The notes beneath the pieces are model-generated. The model had not been told where the DNA came from. It did no database searches and worked only from the letters and a program-made list of their open reading frames with translations. From Thermovenabulum gondwanense (GTDB lineage Bacteria; Bacillota; Thermosediminibacteria; Thermosediminibacterales; Thermosediminibacteraceae), in NCBI RefSeq assembly GCF_001601575.1, contig NZ_LOHZ01000032.1:61017-125016 (forward strand): a stretch of 64,000 bases of DNA, written 5' to 3'. The position numbers were made by a program, and so were the translations under genes. Positions 42,452 to 52,445 of this stretch are shown here, piece by piece. Each line of letters starts with the position of its first letter. The stretch's first letter is position 1.

Positions 42452-43537
42452 ATGCAGGTTTTTGATAACGACAAAATCACCACGAGGCAGTGCATATCTT
42501 TTCTTATTAACGCCTCTATCGGCGTTGGAATTTTAATGCTACCCAATACCCTGGCCCGTGAAGGGAATCAAAACGGCTGGATTTTTCTTTTAACGGGCGG
42601 TATTATAAACTTTCTGGGTAGTTTGATTGTAGCTTTAATTGCAAAAAAATGTACTACCCGCCATGCACTGGATTTTTCCGAAAAAATCTTCGGAAAAATC
42701 CTTTCATATCCCATTAAATTTTTTTATACCCTATATTTTTTAATAATTACCGTTACGGTAATCCAGATAATTTCGGAAGCCCTTAAAATTTTTCTTTTGT
42801 GCCATACACCCAAGGAATTTGTTATTTTAAATTTAATATTGATTTCCGCTTACATAATCAGGTACGGCGTAGAACCCCTTGCAAGAATATGTTTTTTCCT
42901 TACTCCATACTGGTTTGTGCCGTCATTTTTCTTCTATCTCCTCGGTTTTTCTGATGCGGATTTTTCAAGGCTACTCCCATTATTCACAATATCCTTTCCA
43001 AAATTGATTTCGGGAACATATAAGTCATTGTTCAGCCTGGTAGGTTTTGAAATACTTTTACTTATCAGCCCAAATCTTAAAGATCCAAAGAAAACTATTA
43101 AAATAGTAGTGTTTTACAACCTGTTCATGGTATTGTTTTATCTTTTCGTAGTTATTATGGTTTTTTCCTCCCTTGGGATTGAAGAAACAAAATTATTCGT
43201 TTGGCCGGGAATGGAAATGGCAAAAAGACTAATCCTGCCGGGTGGCTTATTTGAAAGAGTAGATGCTCTTGTTATTTCTTTCTGGTTAATAACGGTATTT
43301 ACCACCATCTCTTCTTATTATTTTGCTGCTTCCATGTGCTTAAAAAGTATTTTAGGCCTGGAAGATTTAAGGGTTCCTGCAGAAATGCTTTTTCCTTTAA
43401 TTTTTATTCTCTCTTTTATCCCTAAAAATATGGCTGAAGTGGAAACCTGGCTTTCTTTTTCCGATTTTTTGTCAATCCCTGCCTGTTTTCTATTGCCCCT
43501 TTTATATTTCATAGTAATGAAAACCAAAAAATTGTAA
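42452..43537 (+). CDS. spore germination permease, GerA family B subunit
   Basis: This 361-residue protein has ten hydrophobic segments and belongs to the APC-like endospore germination permeases (INASIGVGILMLPNTLARE at the start, then GWIFLLTGGIINFLGSLIV). GerAB subunits are the germinant receptors. It is paired with the upstream A subunit. It ends one base before the convergent fchA gene, and I see no convincing terminator. Confidence 0.92.
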   Translation: MQVFDNDKITTRQCISFLINASIGVGILMLPNTLAREGNQNGWIFLLTGGIINFLGSLIVALIAKKCTTRHALDFSEKIFGKILSYPIKFFYTLYFLIITVTVIQIISEALKIFLLCHTPKEFVILNLILISAYIIRYGVEPLARICFFLTPYWFVPSFFFYLLGFSDADFSRLLPLFTISFPKLISGTYKSLFSLVGFEILLLISPNLKDPKKTIKIVVFYNLFMVLFYLFVVIMVFSSLGIEETKLFVWPGMEMAKRLILPGGLFERVDALVISFWLITVFTTISSYYFAASMCLKSILGLEDLRVPAEMLFPLIFILSFIPKNMAEVETWLSFSDFLSIPACFLLPLLYFIVMKTKKL

Positions 43538-44164
43538 TTAAACTAACTTCTTCTGTATTTCTTCAAAAAGTTTATCAAGATTTTCCGATACCTTTAAATA
43601 CTCCATCATTTTTTCCGATAAAAATGCCCTGAATTTTTCGTCAACAATGGAATTTAAATTTATTTTTACGTTCAGCCATGCCCCAAAAAGAGCGCTTTTT
43701 AACGATAATACACATACCCCAAGGTCGGTAATAACCGCCGGATTTACCAAAGAAACGGCAGGGGCAATAAGTTCCGAGGCTTCTTTTACCTTTTCCATCA
43801 TTTTCAAAGGGGCCCAGGCAGCTTTCATTAAAGCTTCCTGAATTGCTTCCTTTCTTTTTTTCTTTTCTTCCTCGGAATCTTTAGGCATTTTATAGGCCTT
43901 AGCGACTTCGTTAAAAGCCTCTGTGTCCTCATCCATCAATCGCCTGAAATCTTCCTGTAAGGATTGAGCTTTATTTAAAAATTCCTTTATCGTTTCTTTC
44001 TGGGGTTTAAACTTTTCCTTTCCCAGGGTCAGGTTGCAGACCATAGAAAATAAAGACAATCCTACAGCACCCAGTAAAGCAGAAGCCGTTCCCCCACCAG
44101 GAGCAGGGCTTTTTGAAGAAAGTTCATCAAGAAAATCCGAAATTTTATAATCCTGAAATTTCAT
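43538..44164 (-). CDS. fchA: formimidoyltetrahydrofolate cyclodeaminase
   Basis: This helical protein of about 208 residues has the FTCD cyclodeaminase pattern SPAPGGGTASALLGAVGLSLF at the start (core PAPGGGTASAL) and DEDTEAFNEVAKAYKMPK. It converts 5-formimidoyl-THF to 5,10-methenyl-THF with release of ammonia. ATG at 44164 has GGGGGG 7 nt upstream and overlaps the hutI stop (ATGA). It is the last gene of the histidine-degradation unit, complementing the monofunctional FtcD. Confidence 0.93.
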   Translation of the reverse strand: MKFQDYKISDFLDELSSKSPAPGGGTASALLGAVGLSLFSMVCNLTLGKEKFKPQKETIKEFLNKAQSLQEDFRRLMDEDTEAFNEVAKAYKMPKDSEEEKKKRKEAIQEALMKAAWAPLKMMEKVKEASELIAPAVSLVNPAVITDLGVCVLSLKSALFGAWLNVKINLNSIVDEKFRAFLSEKMMEYLKVSENLDKLFEEIQKKLV

Positions 44165-45417
44165 ACATTTACCCCCCAAACCAGCTCACCTTTTTTGATA
44201 ACTTTATTTACAAGATTTGTGCCGTAATGATAGCATATAAAATCCAGATCTTCTGCTTCCCAAATAATTATGTCAGCGTTTTTTCCTTCCTCAATAGTAC
44301 CTATTTTAGAAGCTCTGTTTATTGCAGCTGCTGCGTTTAACGTTACAGCAGTCAATACCTCTTCCGGGGTTAATTTATACTTTAAACATGCAAGGTTCAT
44401 AACTATCTGCAAAGACTCGTTTGGTGAAGACCCTGGATTAAAATCAGTGGCAAGGGCTATCGGAACATTTTTTTCTTTAAAAATTTCAGCCTTTGCAAAA
44501 TTCTCCCCAAGGTAAAAGGAGGTCCCCGGTAATAGCACGGCAATTACACCTTTTTTCGCCAATTCTTCTATGCCTTCATCATCTGCATGTATTAAGTGTT
44601 CTGCTGAAACTGCTCCGACCTTAGCCGCAAGCTTTGCTCCACCCATTGAAGTAATCTCATCTGCATGAATTTTAGGTATAAGGCCGTATTTTTTGCCTTG
44701 TTCCAAAATTTCTTCAGATTCCTTTAGATCAAATACACCTTCCTCGCAGAAAACATCGCAAAACTCTGCCAAATTTTCTTTTTTTACTTTTGGAATCATT
44801 ACTTCTTTAACAATTCTTATATACTCCCTTTTATCTTTATATTCATTTGGGACTGCATGGGCTCCCATAAATGTAGGCACAATTTCAACAGGTTGACTTT
44901 CATTTAAAATTTGTATAGCCCTCAAGCTTTTTAACTCATCTTCCACATTTAATCCGTAACCGCTTTTTGCTTCACAGGTGGTAGTTCCATAGGATAGCAT
45001 AATTTTCAGGGATTTTTTCGCGTTTTCCACAAGTTCCTGAAGGGAAGCATTTCTCGTCTTTTCTACGGTGTATAAAATTCCTCCACCCATTTTTAATATA
45101 TCAAGGTATTTATACCCTTTTATCTTCAATGAAAGCTCTTTTTGCCTCCACCCTGCAAATATTAAATGGGTATGGGGGTCCACAAGACCCGGTGTCACGA
45201 GTTTCCCATTTGCATCAATTTCCTTATAAGGAAAGTTTTCTCTTAAAAAGTCTTTGTCAGATTTTTTTGTTTCATCTCCAATATAAGCTACCTTCCCATC
45301 TTTTATCGCAACAAAAGCATTCTTTACAAATGATATTTCTCCCTGCTTGGGTCCCCCTTTAGCTTTACTACCTAATGGCGTAGCTAAAACTCCAATATTT
45401 CTCAATATAATATTCAT
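44161..45417 (-). CDS. hutI: imidazolonepropionase
   Basis: This 418-residue amidohydrolase opens 4-imidazolone-5-propionate to N-formimino-L-glutamate. Metal ligands are in LVDPHTHLIFAG, the substrate region in EAKSGYGLN, and further ligands in IHADEITSMGGAKLA, SAEHLIHADDEGI and ATDFNPGSSPNES. The ATG at 45417 follows AGGAGG. It lies between ftcD and fchA; the hairpin ahead of it may reduce read-through from ftcD. Confidence 0.96.
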   Translation of the reverse strand: MNIILRNIGVLATPLGSKAKGGPKQGEISFVKNAFVAIKDGKVAYIGDETKKSDKDFLRENFPYKEIDANGKLVTPGLVDPHTHLIFAGWRQKELSLKIKGYKYLDILKMGGGILYTVEKTRNASLQELVENAKKSLKIMLSYGTTTCEAKSGYGLNVEDELKSLRAIQILNESQPVEIVPTFMGAHAVPNEYKDKREYIRIVKEVMIPKVKKENLAEFCDVFCEEGVFDLKESEEILEQGKKYGLIPKIHADEITSMGGAKLAAKVGAVSAEHLIHADDEGIEELAKKGVIAVLLPGTSFYLGENFAKAEIFKEKNVPIALATDFNPGSSPNESLQIVMNLACLKYKLTPEEVLTAVTLNAAAAINRASKIGTIEEGKNADIIIWEAEDLDFICYHYGTNLVNKVIKKGELVWGVNV

Positions 45418-45446
45418 GGCATCCTCCTAAAAAATATTAAATTTAT

Positions 45447-45475
45447 AATAAAGCGGGGTAATCCCCCGCTTTATT
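45447..45475 (-). terminator. hairpin between ftcD and hutI
   Basis: The 12-bp arms AATAAAGCGGGG (45447-45458) and 45464-45475 form a stable hairpin at the ftcD stop. On the minus strand it is followed by AT-rich sequence but only a weak T-run, so it may be a partial terminator or an mRNA-stabilising element inside the operon. Confidence 0.6.
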
Positions 45476-46373
45476 CACCAATTAAATAATTTTCAAGAAC
45501 CTGCTTTTCATCATTGAAATTCTCCAGTCGCAAATAATATTTTGCCGTTTCGATAAGGGCTTTCATTGGCGTAATACCCACTATTTCACTTCCTACAATT
45601 TCTACTCCGTATCTTTTTGCTTCCATTTTTATCAATTCAAACACCCTGTAAATGGCTGTTTGCTCGTAGTTAGTGAGGTTCATGGAAACCTGAGCAATTT
45701 GCCTTTCTTCCAGCATTACCCCTATTGCTTTTACGTTTTTCAAACCTCCGCTGCTTTCTCTTATAACTTTTGCTATGTTTTTTGCTATATTAATATCTGA
45801 AGTGTTAAGATTCACATTATAAGCAATAAGGGGCATCCTTGCACCTACCGCTACAACTCCAGCTGTGGGGTGTATTTCAGGTTTCCCAAAATCGGGCATC
45901 CATGCCGGATCTTTAAGCTTTTGAGGCATCCCCTCAAATTCTCCCTTTCTAATTTCCGCCAGGTTTTTCCTTTCCGGCCTTGTTGCGGAAGCCTCATATA
46001 AAAACACCGGGACCGAAAGTTCTTCAGCTATCCTCCTTCCCAGTTCTTTCGAAAGGGCTACGCATTCTTCCATCGTCATATTTTTTACGGGAACAAAAGG
46101 TATAACGTCTACCGCTCCCATTCTCGGATGTTCTCCTTTATGTTTTGTCATATCAATTAATTCCACCGCTTTTTTTGCCGACAAAAAAGCCGCTTCCATT
46201 ACCGCTTCCGGTTCACCCATAAAGGTAAATACGCTCCTGTTGTGGCTTTGATCGGCAGAATAGTCCAAAAGCCTGACCTTTGGGACCTTTTTAATCTCTT
46301 CTGCTATTTTTTCGATTACTTCTTTTCTCCTTCCCTCGCTAAAATTCGGAATGCATTCAACTATTTTCGTCAT
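45471..46373 (-). CDS. ftcD: glutamate formimidoyltransferase
   Basis: This 300-residue enzyme transfers the formimino group of N-formimino-glutamate to THF, giving glutamate. Family patterns are VECIPNFSEGRR at the start, DYSADQSHNRSVFTFMG, KHKGEHPRMGAVDVIPFVP and PEIHPTAGVVAVGARMPLIAYN (core HPTAGVVAVGAR). It lacks the fused cyclodeaminase of mammalian FTCD; that function is the separate fchA gene. It follows hutU with a short gap. Confidence 0.96.
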   Translation of the reverse strand: MTKIVECIPNFSEGRRKEVIEKIAEEIKKVPKVRLLDYSADQSHNRSVFTFMGEPEAVMEAAFLSAKKAVELIDMTKHKGEHPRMGAVDVIPFVPVKNMTMEECVALSKELGRRIAEELSVPVFLYEASATRPERKNLAEIRKGEFEGMPQKLKDPAWMPDFGKPEIHPTAGVVAVGARMPLIAYNVNLNTSDINIAKNIAKVIRESSGGLKNVKAIGVMLEERQIAQVSMNLTNYEQTAIYRVFELIKMEAKRYGVEIVGSEIVGITPMKALIETAKYYLRLENFNDEKQVLENYLIGE

Positions 46374-46394
46374 TAAATTTTCCTCCTTAATTTT

Positions 46395-48044
46395 TTACTT
46401 CAACATGGGCATCTTAATCCCTTTTTCCTTTGCAGTCCTTATTGCAATATCGTAACCCGCATCGGCATGCCTCATCACACCCGTACCCGGGTCATTGTTC
46501 AAAACCCGGGAAATTCTGAGAGCTGAATCTTCTGTGCCGTCCGCTACTACCACTACACCTGCATGAATGGAATAACCTATGCCTACCCCTCCACCGTGGT
46601 GAACGGAAACCCACGAAGCTCCTGAAGCCACGTTTAAAAGAGCATTAAGGATTGGCCAATCGGCTATAGCATCGCTTCCGTCTTTCATGGCTTCGGTTTC
46701 CCTGTAGGGTGAAGCAACAGAACCCGTATCGTGATGGTCCCTTCCTATAACAATCGGAGCCTTTAATTCTCCATTTTTGACCATCTCATTAAAAGCAAGA
46801 GCGGCTTTAGCCCTTTCACCGTATCTTAGCCAGCATATTCTGGCCGGAAGGCCTTGAAAAGCCACTTTTTCTTTTGCAAGTTTCAGCCATTTTGCTAAAT
46901 GTTTATCTTCCGGGAATAATTCCAGTACCTTTTCATCGGTCCTGTATATATCTTCGGGGTCTCCGGAAAGGGCTGCCCAGCGGAAGGGCCCGCTGCCTTC
47001 ACAGAAAAGATCCCTAATAAATTCGGGAACGTACCCCAAAATTTCAAAAGCATCCGTAACTCCGGTATCATAAGCCTGTCTCCTCAAATTATTACCGTAT
47101 TCAAAAACTATTGCACCTCGTTTTTTCATATCCAGCATTGCTCTAACATGTACCGCCATACTCTCCTTGGCCTTTTGAATATATAACTTTGGATTTGTTT
47201 TTCTAAGTTCTACGGCTTCTTCAAGGGTCATTCCGGCAGGAACATAACCGTTTAAAGGATCATGAGCAGAAGTTTGATCGGTTACCACATCGGGAATAAT
47301 GCCTCTTTTAACCAGTTCGGGATGTACTTCTGCTGCATTCCCTACCAGGCCAATGGAAATCGCTCTTTTTTCTTCTTTTGCCTTTAATGCAATACTTAAA
47401 GCCTCATCCAAATTATCCACCATTATATCGCAATACCTTGTTTTTATCCTTTTTTCAATTCTGTTTCTATCTACTTCCACTACAAGAGCTACACCGTCAT
47501 TCATGGTTATAGCTAAAGGCTGTGCACCGCCCATGCCACCCATACCGGCCGTTAATACTAATTTTCCTTTTAGCGAGCCACCAAAATATTTGTTAGCACA
47601 GGCTGCGAAGGTTTCATAGGTCCCCTGAACGATACCCTGTGTTCCTATATAAATCCAGCTTCCGGCAGTCATTTGGCCGTACATCGTAAGACCTTTTTTC
47701 TCAAGGTCCCAAAAAGTCTCCCAGTTTGCCCAGGCAGGGACGAGCATGGCATTGGATATAAGCACTCTCGGTGCCATAGGGTGAGTTTTAAAAATGCCAA
47801 CGGGCTTTCCCGACTGTATTAATAAGGTCTCGTCGTTTTCGAGATTTTTTAACGCTTCTACAATCTTATCAAAGCATTCCCAGTTTCTCGCAGCTTTACC
47901 CGCTCCTCCGTATACCACCAAATCTTCTGGCCTTTCGGCTACTTCAGGATCCAAGTTATTCATAAGCATCCTCATGGCTGCTTCCTGATGCCAGCCCTTG
48001 CAGGTCAGTTTATTACCCCTTGGGGCGCGAATTAACCTTTCCAT
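46395..48044 (-). CDS. hutU: urocanate hydratase
   Basis: This protein of about 549 residues is a canonical urocanase, an NAD-dependent enzyme converting urocanate to imidazolonepropionate. It has the NAD-binding [14 protein letters not shown], the signature [10 protein letters not shown] with its conserved cysteine, [18 protein letters not shown], and [20 protein letters not shown] at 48044 has GGGAGG 7 nt upstream; an upstream in-frame start overlaps that site. No hutH (histidine ammonia-lyase) lies in this window, so the first step must be encoded elsewhere or urocanate is taken up. Confidence 0.96.
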   Translation of the reverse strand: MERLIRAPRGNKLTCKGWHQEAAMRMLMNNLDPEVAERPEDLVVYGGAGKAARNWECFDKIVEALKNLENDETLLIQSGKPVGIFKTHPMAPRVLISNAMLVPAWANWETFWDLEKKGLTMYGQMTAGSWIYIGTQGIVQGTYETFAACANKYFGGSLKGKLVLTAGMGGMGGAQPLAITMNDGVALVVEVDRNRIEKRIKTRYCDIMVDNLDEALSIALKAKEEKRAISIGLVGNAAEVHPELVKRGIIPDVVTDQTSAHDPLNGYVPAGMTLEEAVELRKTNPKLYIQKAKESMAVHVRAMLDMKKRGAIVFEYGNNLRRQAYDTGVTDAFEILGYVPEFIRDLFCEGSGPFRWAALSGDPEDIYRTDEKVLELFPEDKHLAKWLKLAKEKVAFQGLPARICWLRYGERAKAALAFNEMVKNGELKAPIVIGRDHHDTGSVASPYRETEAMKDGSDAIADWPILNALLNVASGASWVSVHHGGGVGIGYSIHAGVVVVADGTEDSALRISRVLNNDPGTGVMRHADAGYDIAIRTAKEKGIKMPMLK

Positions 48045-48155
48045 TTTATTACCTCCCAAATAAACATAAATTTTACATATATATTGTTATTTCACAAAAA
48101 ATATTTTGTTTTTTATAATTTCTCTATTTATACTTTTTTCTCCTCTAAAAAAAAT

Positions 48156-49364
48156 TTATCCTTCTGGGAATTTTTTGCTTTCCTTAAATTTTTTCGGCGA
48201 TACTCCCACTTCCTTTTTAAAAACCTTTCCAAAGTAATTGGGATCATTATAGCCAACGCTTTTCCCTACTTCTTTAATACTCAAATTGGTAGTTGATAAA
48301 AGGTAAAGAGCCTTTTCTATACGAATTTTTGTCAGATAGTCTATAAAATTCATTCCAGTGAAGTTCTTAAATTCATGACTGAGGTAAAAAGGGCTTAGAT
48401 GAACATAATTGGACACTTCTTCTAATGTTATATTTTTTCTGTAATTTTTTCTTATGTATTCCAGAGCTTTTTCAAAAGCTTGCAGGTTTACCCTTTTTCG
48501 AATATTAAAAATTTCATCGATAATATTCCCTACATAATCCTTTACATGTTTTTCGAGTTCAAGAATATTGTCGCATTTTAACACTCCTTCAAAACATTCA
48601 TTACAAAAGCCGGCAATTTTCTCCTTCTCCACTCCGATTTCCAGTGCCAGTTTAAGTGTCAGCGATAAAATTTCTATTATTCTGCTTTTTATACTGAAAG
48701 GATTGTTCATTTTATTATATTTTATCGCATTCAATAATTCATCTATAAGATTAAAGCTTCCTTCTTTATCACAGCTCAAAATTTTTACCGATAAATTTGA
48801 TTCGATCTCTATTGTAAATACTCCAATTTCATCCCTCTGGGGGTAAATATCAGAAAAATGTATTATCTGACTTTGTCCTAAATAAAATTTACTTTCAAGA
48901 GCTTCCAGGGCTTCTTTTAGGGAAAGATGAAGATTGTCTAAATTTTTATATCTGGTCCCTATTCCAATGGATACCAAAACCCCTGTAATTTTTTCTATGC
49001 TATCTTTTATCTTTTCTGCTAATATAATTGTCCGGATTTTCTCTTCTTCTTCAAAATAATTTAACTTAAAAACAGCAGCATACTTTTGTTCATCCAATTC
49101 TACAAAGTAGCCGTTTTCACCTTTTATAATATTTTCTATTGCCGTCATCAATTTTTTTCGTAAAGCCCTTTTCTGGGCTTCACTTTTATTCATCGTCTCC
49201 GTGTAATAATTGTCATGGTTTATTACCAGCACCGTATTTGGTATAATTTTTATATTCATTTTTTTCAAAAGGTACCATATTTCTTTTACGTTATCTAAAC
49301 TGTTTAATAAAAGATCTTTTAAAAAACCTTTTCTGGCAAATTCTAAAATTTTGTCGTCTTCCAT
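48156..49364 (-). CDS. AraC/YesN-type transcription regulator
   Basis: This regulator of about 402 residues has a C-terminal AraC double helix-turn-helix (from about residue 305: YIRKNYRKNITLEEVSNYVH, then LSPFYLSHEFKNFTGMNF and SIKEVGKSVGYNDPNYFGKVFKK, core VGYNDPNYFGKVFKK). A central degenerate GGDEF/CdaR-like sensor region is seen in VLVSIGIGTRYKNLDNL. A receiver domain, usual in YesN, is missing, so it is probably controlled by a ligand. ATG at 49364 follows AAGGAG by 9 nt. It lies between the two urocanase genes and probably regulates one or both. Confidence 0.88.
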   Translation of the reverse strand: MEDDKILEFARKGFLKDLLLNSLDNVKEIWYLLKKMNIKIIPNTVLVINHDNYYTETMNKSEAQKRALRKKLMTAIENIIKGENGYFVELDEQKYAAVFKLNYFEEEEKIRTIILAEKIKDSIEKITGVLVSIGIGTRYKNLDNLHLSLKEALEALESKFYLGQSQIIHFSDIYPQRDEIGVFTIEIESNLSVKILSCDKEGSFNLIDELLNAIKYNKMNNPFSIKSRIIEILSLTLKLALEIGVEKEKIAGFCNECFEGVLKCDNILELEKHVKDYVGNIIDEIFNIRKRVNLQAFEKALEYIRKNYRKNITLEEVSNYVHLSPFYLSHEFKNFTGMNFIDYLTKIRIEKALYLLSTTNLSIKEVGKSVGYNDPNYFGKVFKKEVGVSPKKFKESKKFPEG

Positions 49365-49378
49365 AGGCGATTTCTCCT

Positions 49379-51022
49379 TCAAGATATAACTTTCGCCGTA
49401 AACAGGGTGCTTTTTACTATTTCTTTTGCTTTGTCATATCCGGCATCGGCGTATCTTATCACTCCCAGCTGCGCATCAGCCTGAAGGGCTCTTTCAAGCC
49501 TGAAATCTGCTTCCTTCGAGCCATCGGCAATAATGGTCATCCCTGAATGTATTGAATAGCCTATTCCTACTCCTCCACCCTGAAACACACCCACCAAAGT
49601 CGCTCCGCAACCAGCATTCAACATTGCGTTTAATACAGGCCAGTCAGCTATGGCATCGCTTCCATCCTTCATATTTTCCGTCTCTCTGTAAGGAGATGCC
49701 ATTGACGCAGCATCCATATGATCCCTTGTAATTGCAACAGGTGCCTTTAATTCACCCGATTTAACCATTTCGTTAATAATTTTTCCAAACAAAGCCCTTT
49801 CATAAAAGTTCAGCCAGCACACCCTTGAGGGAAGACCGTGAAAGGAAAATCTCTTTTCTACAAAGTCTATCCAATCTACAATTTTCCTATCGTTTTTGAA
49901 TAATGTAAGCAGAACTTCGTCGGTTCTATATATATCCTCCGGGTCACCTGAAAGAGCTACCCATCGGAAGGGACCACGACCTTCAAAAAACAAAGGCCTT
50001 ATATACTCGGAAGCAAAGTTTGGAATTATATTAAACGCATCTATCCCTGAAATTTTCCCCTGCTCTCTAATATTGTTCCCGTATTCGAACACCACCGAAC
50101 CCTTATCTTTAAATTCCACCATCGCCTTTACATGTCTTATAATTGTGTTCCTGAACATCTCTTCGTATTTCACCGGATCCGTTTCCCGCAGTGATGAGGC
50201 TTCCTCCGGGAGGATCCCGGAAGGAATATAACTTTTCCGGTCATGAGCAGGAGTTTGATCCGTCACCACATCGGGAATAAATCCCATTTCAAAGAGTTTT
50301 TCATAAATATCGGCAGCATTGCCGAGCAAACCTATGGAAATCGGTTCCCCTCTTTCTTTGTATTCTACCGCTATATCAATAGCATCTTCCACAGAAAAAA
50401 CCATTATATCTATGACATTAGAAAGCAACCTTTTCTTAATAACATTTTTATCTACTTCAGCTATAATCGCAATTCCTTTTAATCCGGTTATAGCAAGGGG
50501 CTGGGCGCTACCCATTTCTCCAAGTCCTGAAGTAAGCACAATTTTTTTTCTTAGGCAGCCGTTAAAATGTTTTAAAGCCACCTGTAAAAAGGTTTCCCAG
50601 GTGCCCTGCAAAATTCCCTGTGTTCCTATAAAAGCCCAGGACCCGGCGGTAGATTGTCCGTAGGAGGTAAGCCCTTTTTTTTCTAATTCGTAAAAAGTCT
50701 CCCAGGTTGCCCATTTGGGGACAAGTAATGCCCCGGCCATCACTACTCGTGGAGAAAAATCAAAGGTTTTAAAAACCCCTACGGGTTTACCTGACTGTAT
50801 TAAAAGGGTTTCATCATTTTCCAAATTCTTCAAAGTTCCTATTATTGTTTCAAGACATTCCCAATTTCTTGCAACCTTTCCTCTTCCCCCGTAAGCAATT
50901 AGATCCTTGGGCTTTTTGGCGATATCGGGATCAAGACAGTTCAGGAGGAGCCTTAAAAGCCCCTCCTGCTGCCAGCTTTTGCAATGAAGTTTTTTTCCTG
51001 TAGGTGATTTAATAACTGACAT
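49379..51022 (-). CDS. divergent urocanate hydratase paralogue
   Basis: This protein of about 547 residues is clearly homologous to the urocanase at 46.4 kb along its full length. It retains the signature cysteine (FHGLPSRVCW) and an NAD-site variant GLGEMGSAQPLAIT. It departs at positions the neighbour keeps: [17 protein letters not shown] replaces [29 protein letters not shown] replaces [12 protein letters not shown], and LFFEGRGPFRW replaces [11 protein letters not shown]. The active site is thus altered, suggesting a different, perhaps substituted, urocanate. ATG at 51022 is preferred over 51031, which overlaps the AAAGGA site. It follows the YjiH-type transporter and precedes the AraC gene. 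Confidence 0.88.
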   Translation of the reverse strand: MSVIKSPTGKKLHCKSWQQEGLLRLLLNCLDPDIAKKPKDLIAYGGRGKVARNWECLETIIGTLKNLENDETLLIQSGKPVGVFKTFDFSPRVVMAGALLVPKWATWETFYELEKKGLTSYGQSTAGSWAFIGTQGILQGTWETFLQVALKHFNGCLRKKIVLTSGLGEMGSAQPLAITGLKGIAIIAEVDKNVIKKRLLSNVIDIMVFSVEDAIDIAVEYKERGEPISIGLLGNAADIYEKLFEMGFIPDVVTDQTPAHDRKSYIPSGILPEEASSLRETDPVKYEEMFRNTIIRHVKAMVEFKDKGSVVFEYGNNIREQGKISGIDAFNIIPNFASEYIRPLFFEGRGPFRWVALSGDPEDIYRTDEVLLTLFKNDRKIVDWIDFVEKRFSFHGLPSRVCWLNFYERALFGKIINEMVKSGELKAPVAITRDHMDAASMASPYRETENMKDGSDAIADWPVLNAMLNAGCGATLVGVFQGGGVGIGYSIHSGMTIIADGSKEADFRLERALQADAQLGVIRYADAGYDKAKEIVKSTLFTAKVIS

Positions 51023-51040
51023 AGGAATCATCCTTTTTTA

Positions 51041-52327
51041 TTAGAATAAAATCATCGCTATTATAGCAGCAAAAATAATCGAAAGTATGGTTCTTTCCAA
51101 CCAGATAGTTAAAATCTCAGTAAGATTTAAAGGTATTTCTGTGGATAAAATACAAGGTATGGAAGCCGAGAAGAAAAGGATAGAAGATATGGATACAACC
51201 CCCACCACAAATTTTGTTATAATAGGCGCTTCTACAGCAAGCATAGCCGGGAGGAACATTTCAGCAATTTCTACTGCACAGGCTTTTGCCGCCAAAAATG
51301 GCTGCGGTAGTTGCAAAATTAATGTAAAAGGATAAAAAATCCATCCTATTACATCAAAAATGGGAGTATACATTGCAAGGATTAGTCCAAGAAAACCAAC
51401 CGACATAATTGTAGGTAAAATTGATGTGGCCATCCTGAAACCATCTTTCAAATTTTTTACTATATTTTCCAAAATATTTGGGGCCTCCGATGCGGATTTG
51501 AGAGCTTCTTCCCAGGCAATTGCTAAAAGGTTACCATTTACCTCTTTTTCCGGATTGGGGGTCCCTACATATTCATCCTGTTTTTTCGATAATGGCCAAA
51601 TCCTTGCAGTAATTGCAGTCACCAAAAACGTTACGATAAAGGTTACCCAGAAAAATGTGTTCCACATATCCATCAGTTTTAAAGTCTTTGCAACTATTAT
51701 CATAAAGGTAGCCGAAACAGTTGAAAATCCCGTCGCAATAATCGCCGCTTCTTTTATCGTATATTTTCCTTCTTTAAATACTTTATTGGTGATTAAAAGA
51801 GCAATGGAATAACTTCCTACAAAAGAAGCAACCGCATCAATAGCAGATCTACCCGGTGTTTTGAACAATATCCTCATTACGGGACGCAAAAAAGTTCCTA
51901 CAAACTCCATAAGCCCATATCCTACTAAAAATGCTAAAAATACCGAACCTATGGGAACTATTAATCCTACGGGAACTACCAGTTTGTTTAGCAAAAAAGG
52001 CCCTACATTGGGATCCATCATCCATTTAGGCCCTGCTTTAAAATATACTATTAACGCAATTATAATTCCAGCTATTTTAAAAATAGAAAAAACGAGGTCA
52101 ACTTTAGACTTTTTGTATATTCCATTTATCCAGGGCATGATAGCTCCTATAGCAGTTACTATTAAAGCGTAAATTAATGCAGGTTTTGCTAAGTTTTGTC
52201 TGATCCATGTCACAATATGGTCGATCGGAATAGAAGAGCTACCCTTTACATTGATCGGAATGAAAAACATAAAAAAGCCGATTGTACTGTAAATTAAAAA
52301 CCTCAGGGCTGAACCGGATTTATTCAT
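51041..52327 (-). CDS. YjiH-family membrane transporter
   Basis: This 428-residue polytopic membrane protein has about ten hydrophobic segments and nucleoside-recognition (Gate) domains. FMFFIPINVKGSSSIPIDHI near the start and GYGLMEFVGTFLRPVMRILF in the middle (core GLMEFVGTFLRPVM) fit the YjiH family. Substrates of the family are not established; YjiH genes often accompany hut clusters, so uptake of histidine, urocanate or a related imidazole is inferred. The first gene of the transporter-urocanase-AraC unit. Confidence 0.8.
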   Translation of the reverse strand: MNKSGSALRFLIYSTIGFFMFFIPINVKGSSSIPIDHIVTWIRQNLAKPALIYALIVTAIGAIMPWINGIYKKSKVDLVFSIFKIAGIIIALIVYFKAGPKWMMDPNVGPFLLNKLVVPVGLIVPIGSVFLAFLVGYGLMEFVGTFLRPVMRILFKTPGRSAIDAVASFVGSYSIALLITNKVFKEGKYTIKEAAIIATGFSTVSATFMIIVAKTLKLMDMWNTFFWVTFIVTFLVTAITARIWPLSKKQDEYVGTPNPEKEVNGNLLAIAWEEALKSASEAPNILENIVKNLKDGFRMATSILPTIMSVGFLGLILAMYTPIFDVIGWIFYPFTLILQLPQPFLAAKACAVEIAEMFLPAMLAVEAPIITKFVVGVVSISSILFFSASIPCILSTEIPLNLTEILTIWLERTILSIIFAAIIAMILF

Positions 52328-52445
52328 AAATTCCCTCCTTTTAATAATTTTTAAAAATATATCTATATTTTCTATATTTTATATTCAAAAACCTCTATTT
52401 TTTATTGCTATAAATTAGTATTATTTTGCTTTAGATAATTAGTAT

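Noticed and set aside
45447..45475. The ftcD-hutI hairpin as the definite end of the transcript.
   Set aside because: The T-run is weak and hutI and fchA belong to the same pathway, so it is listed only as a possible partial terminator.
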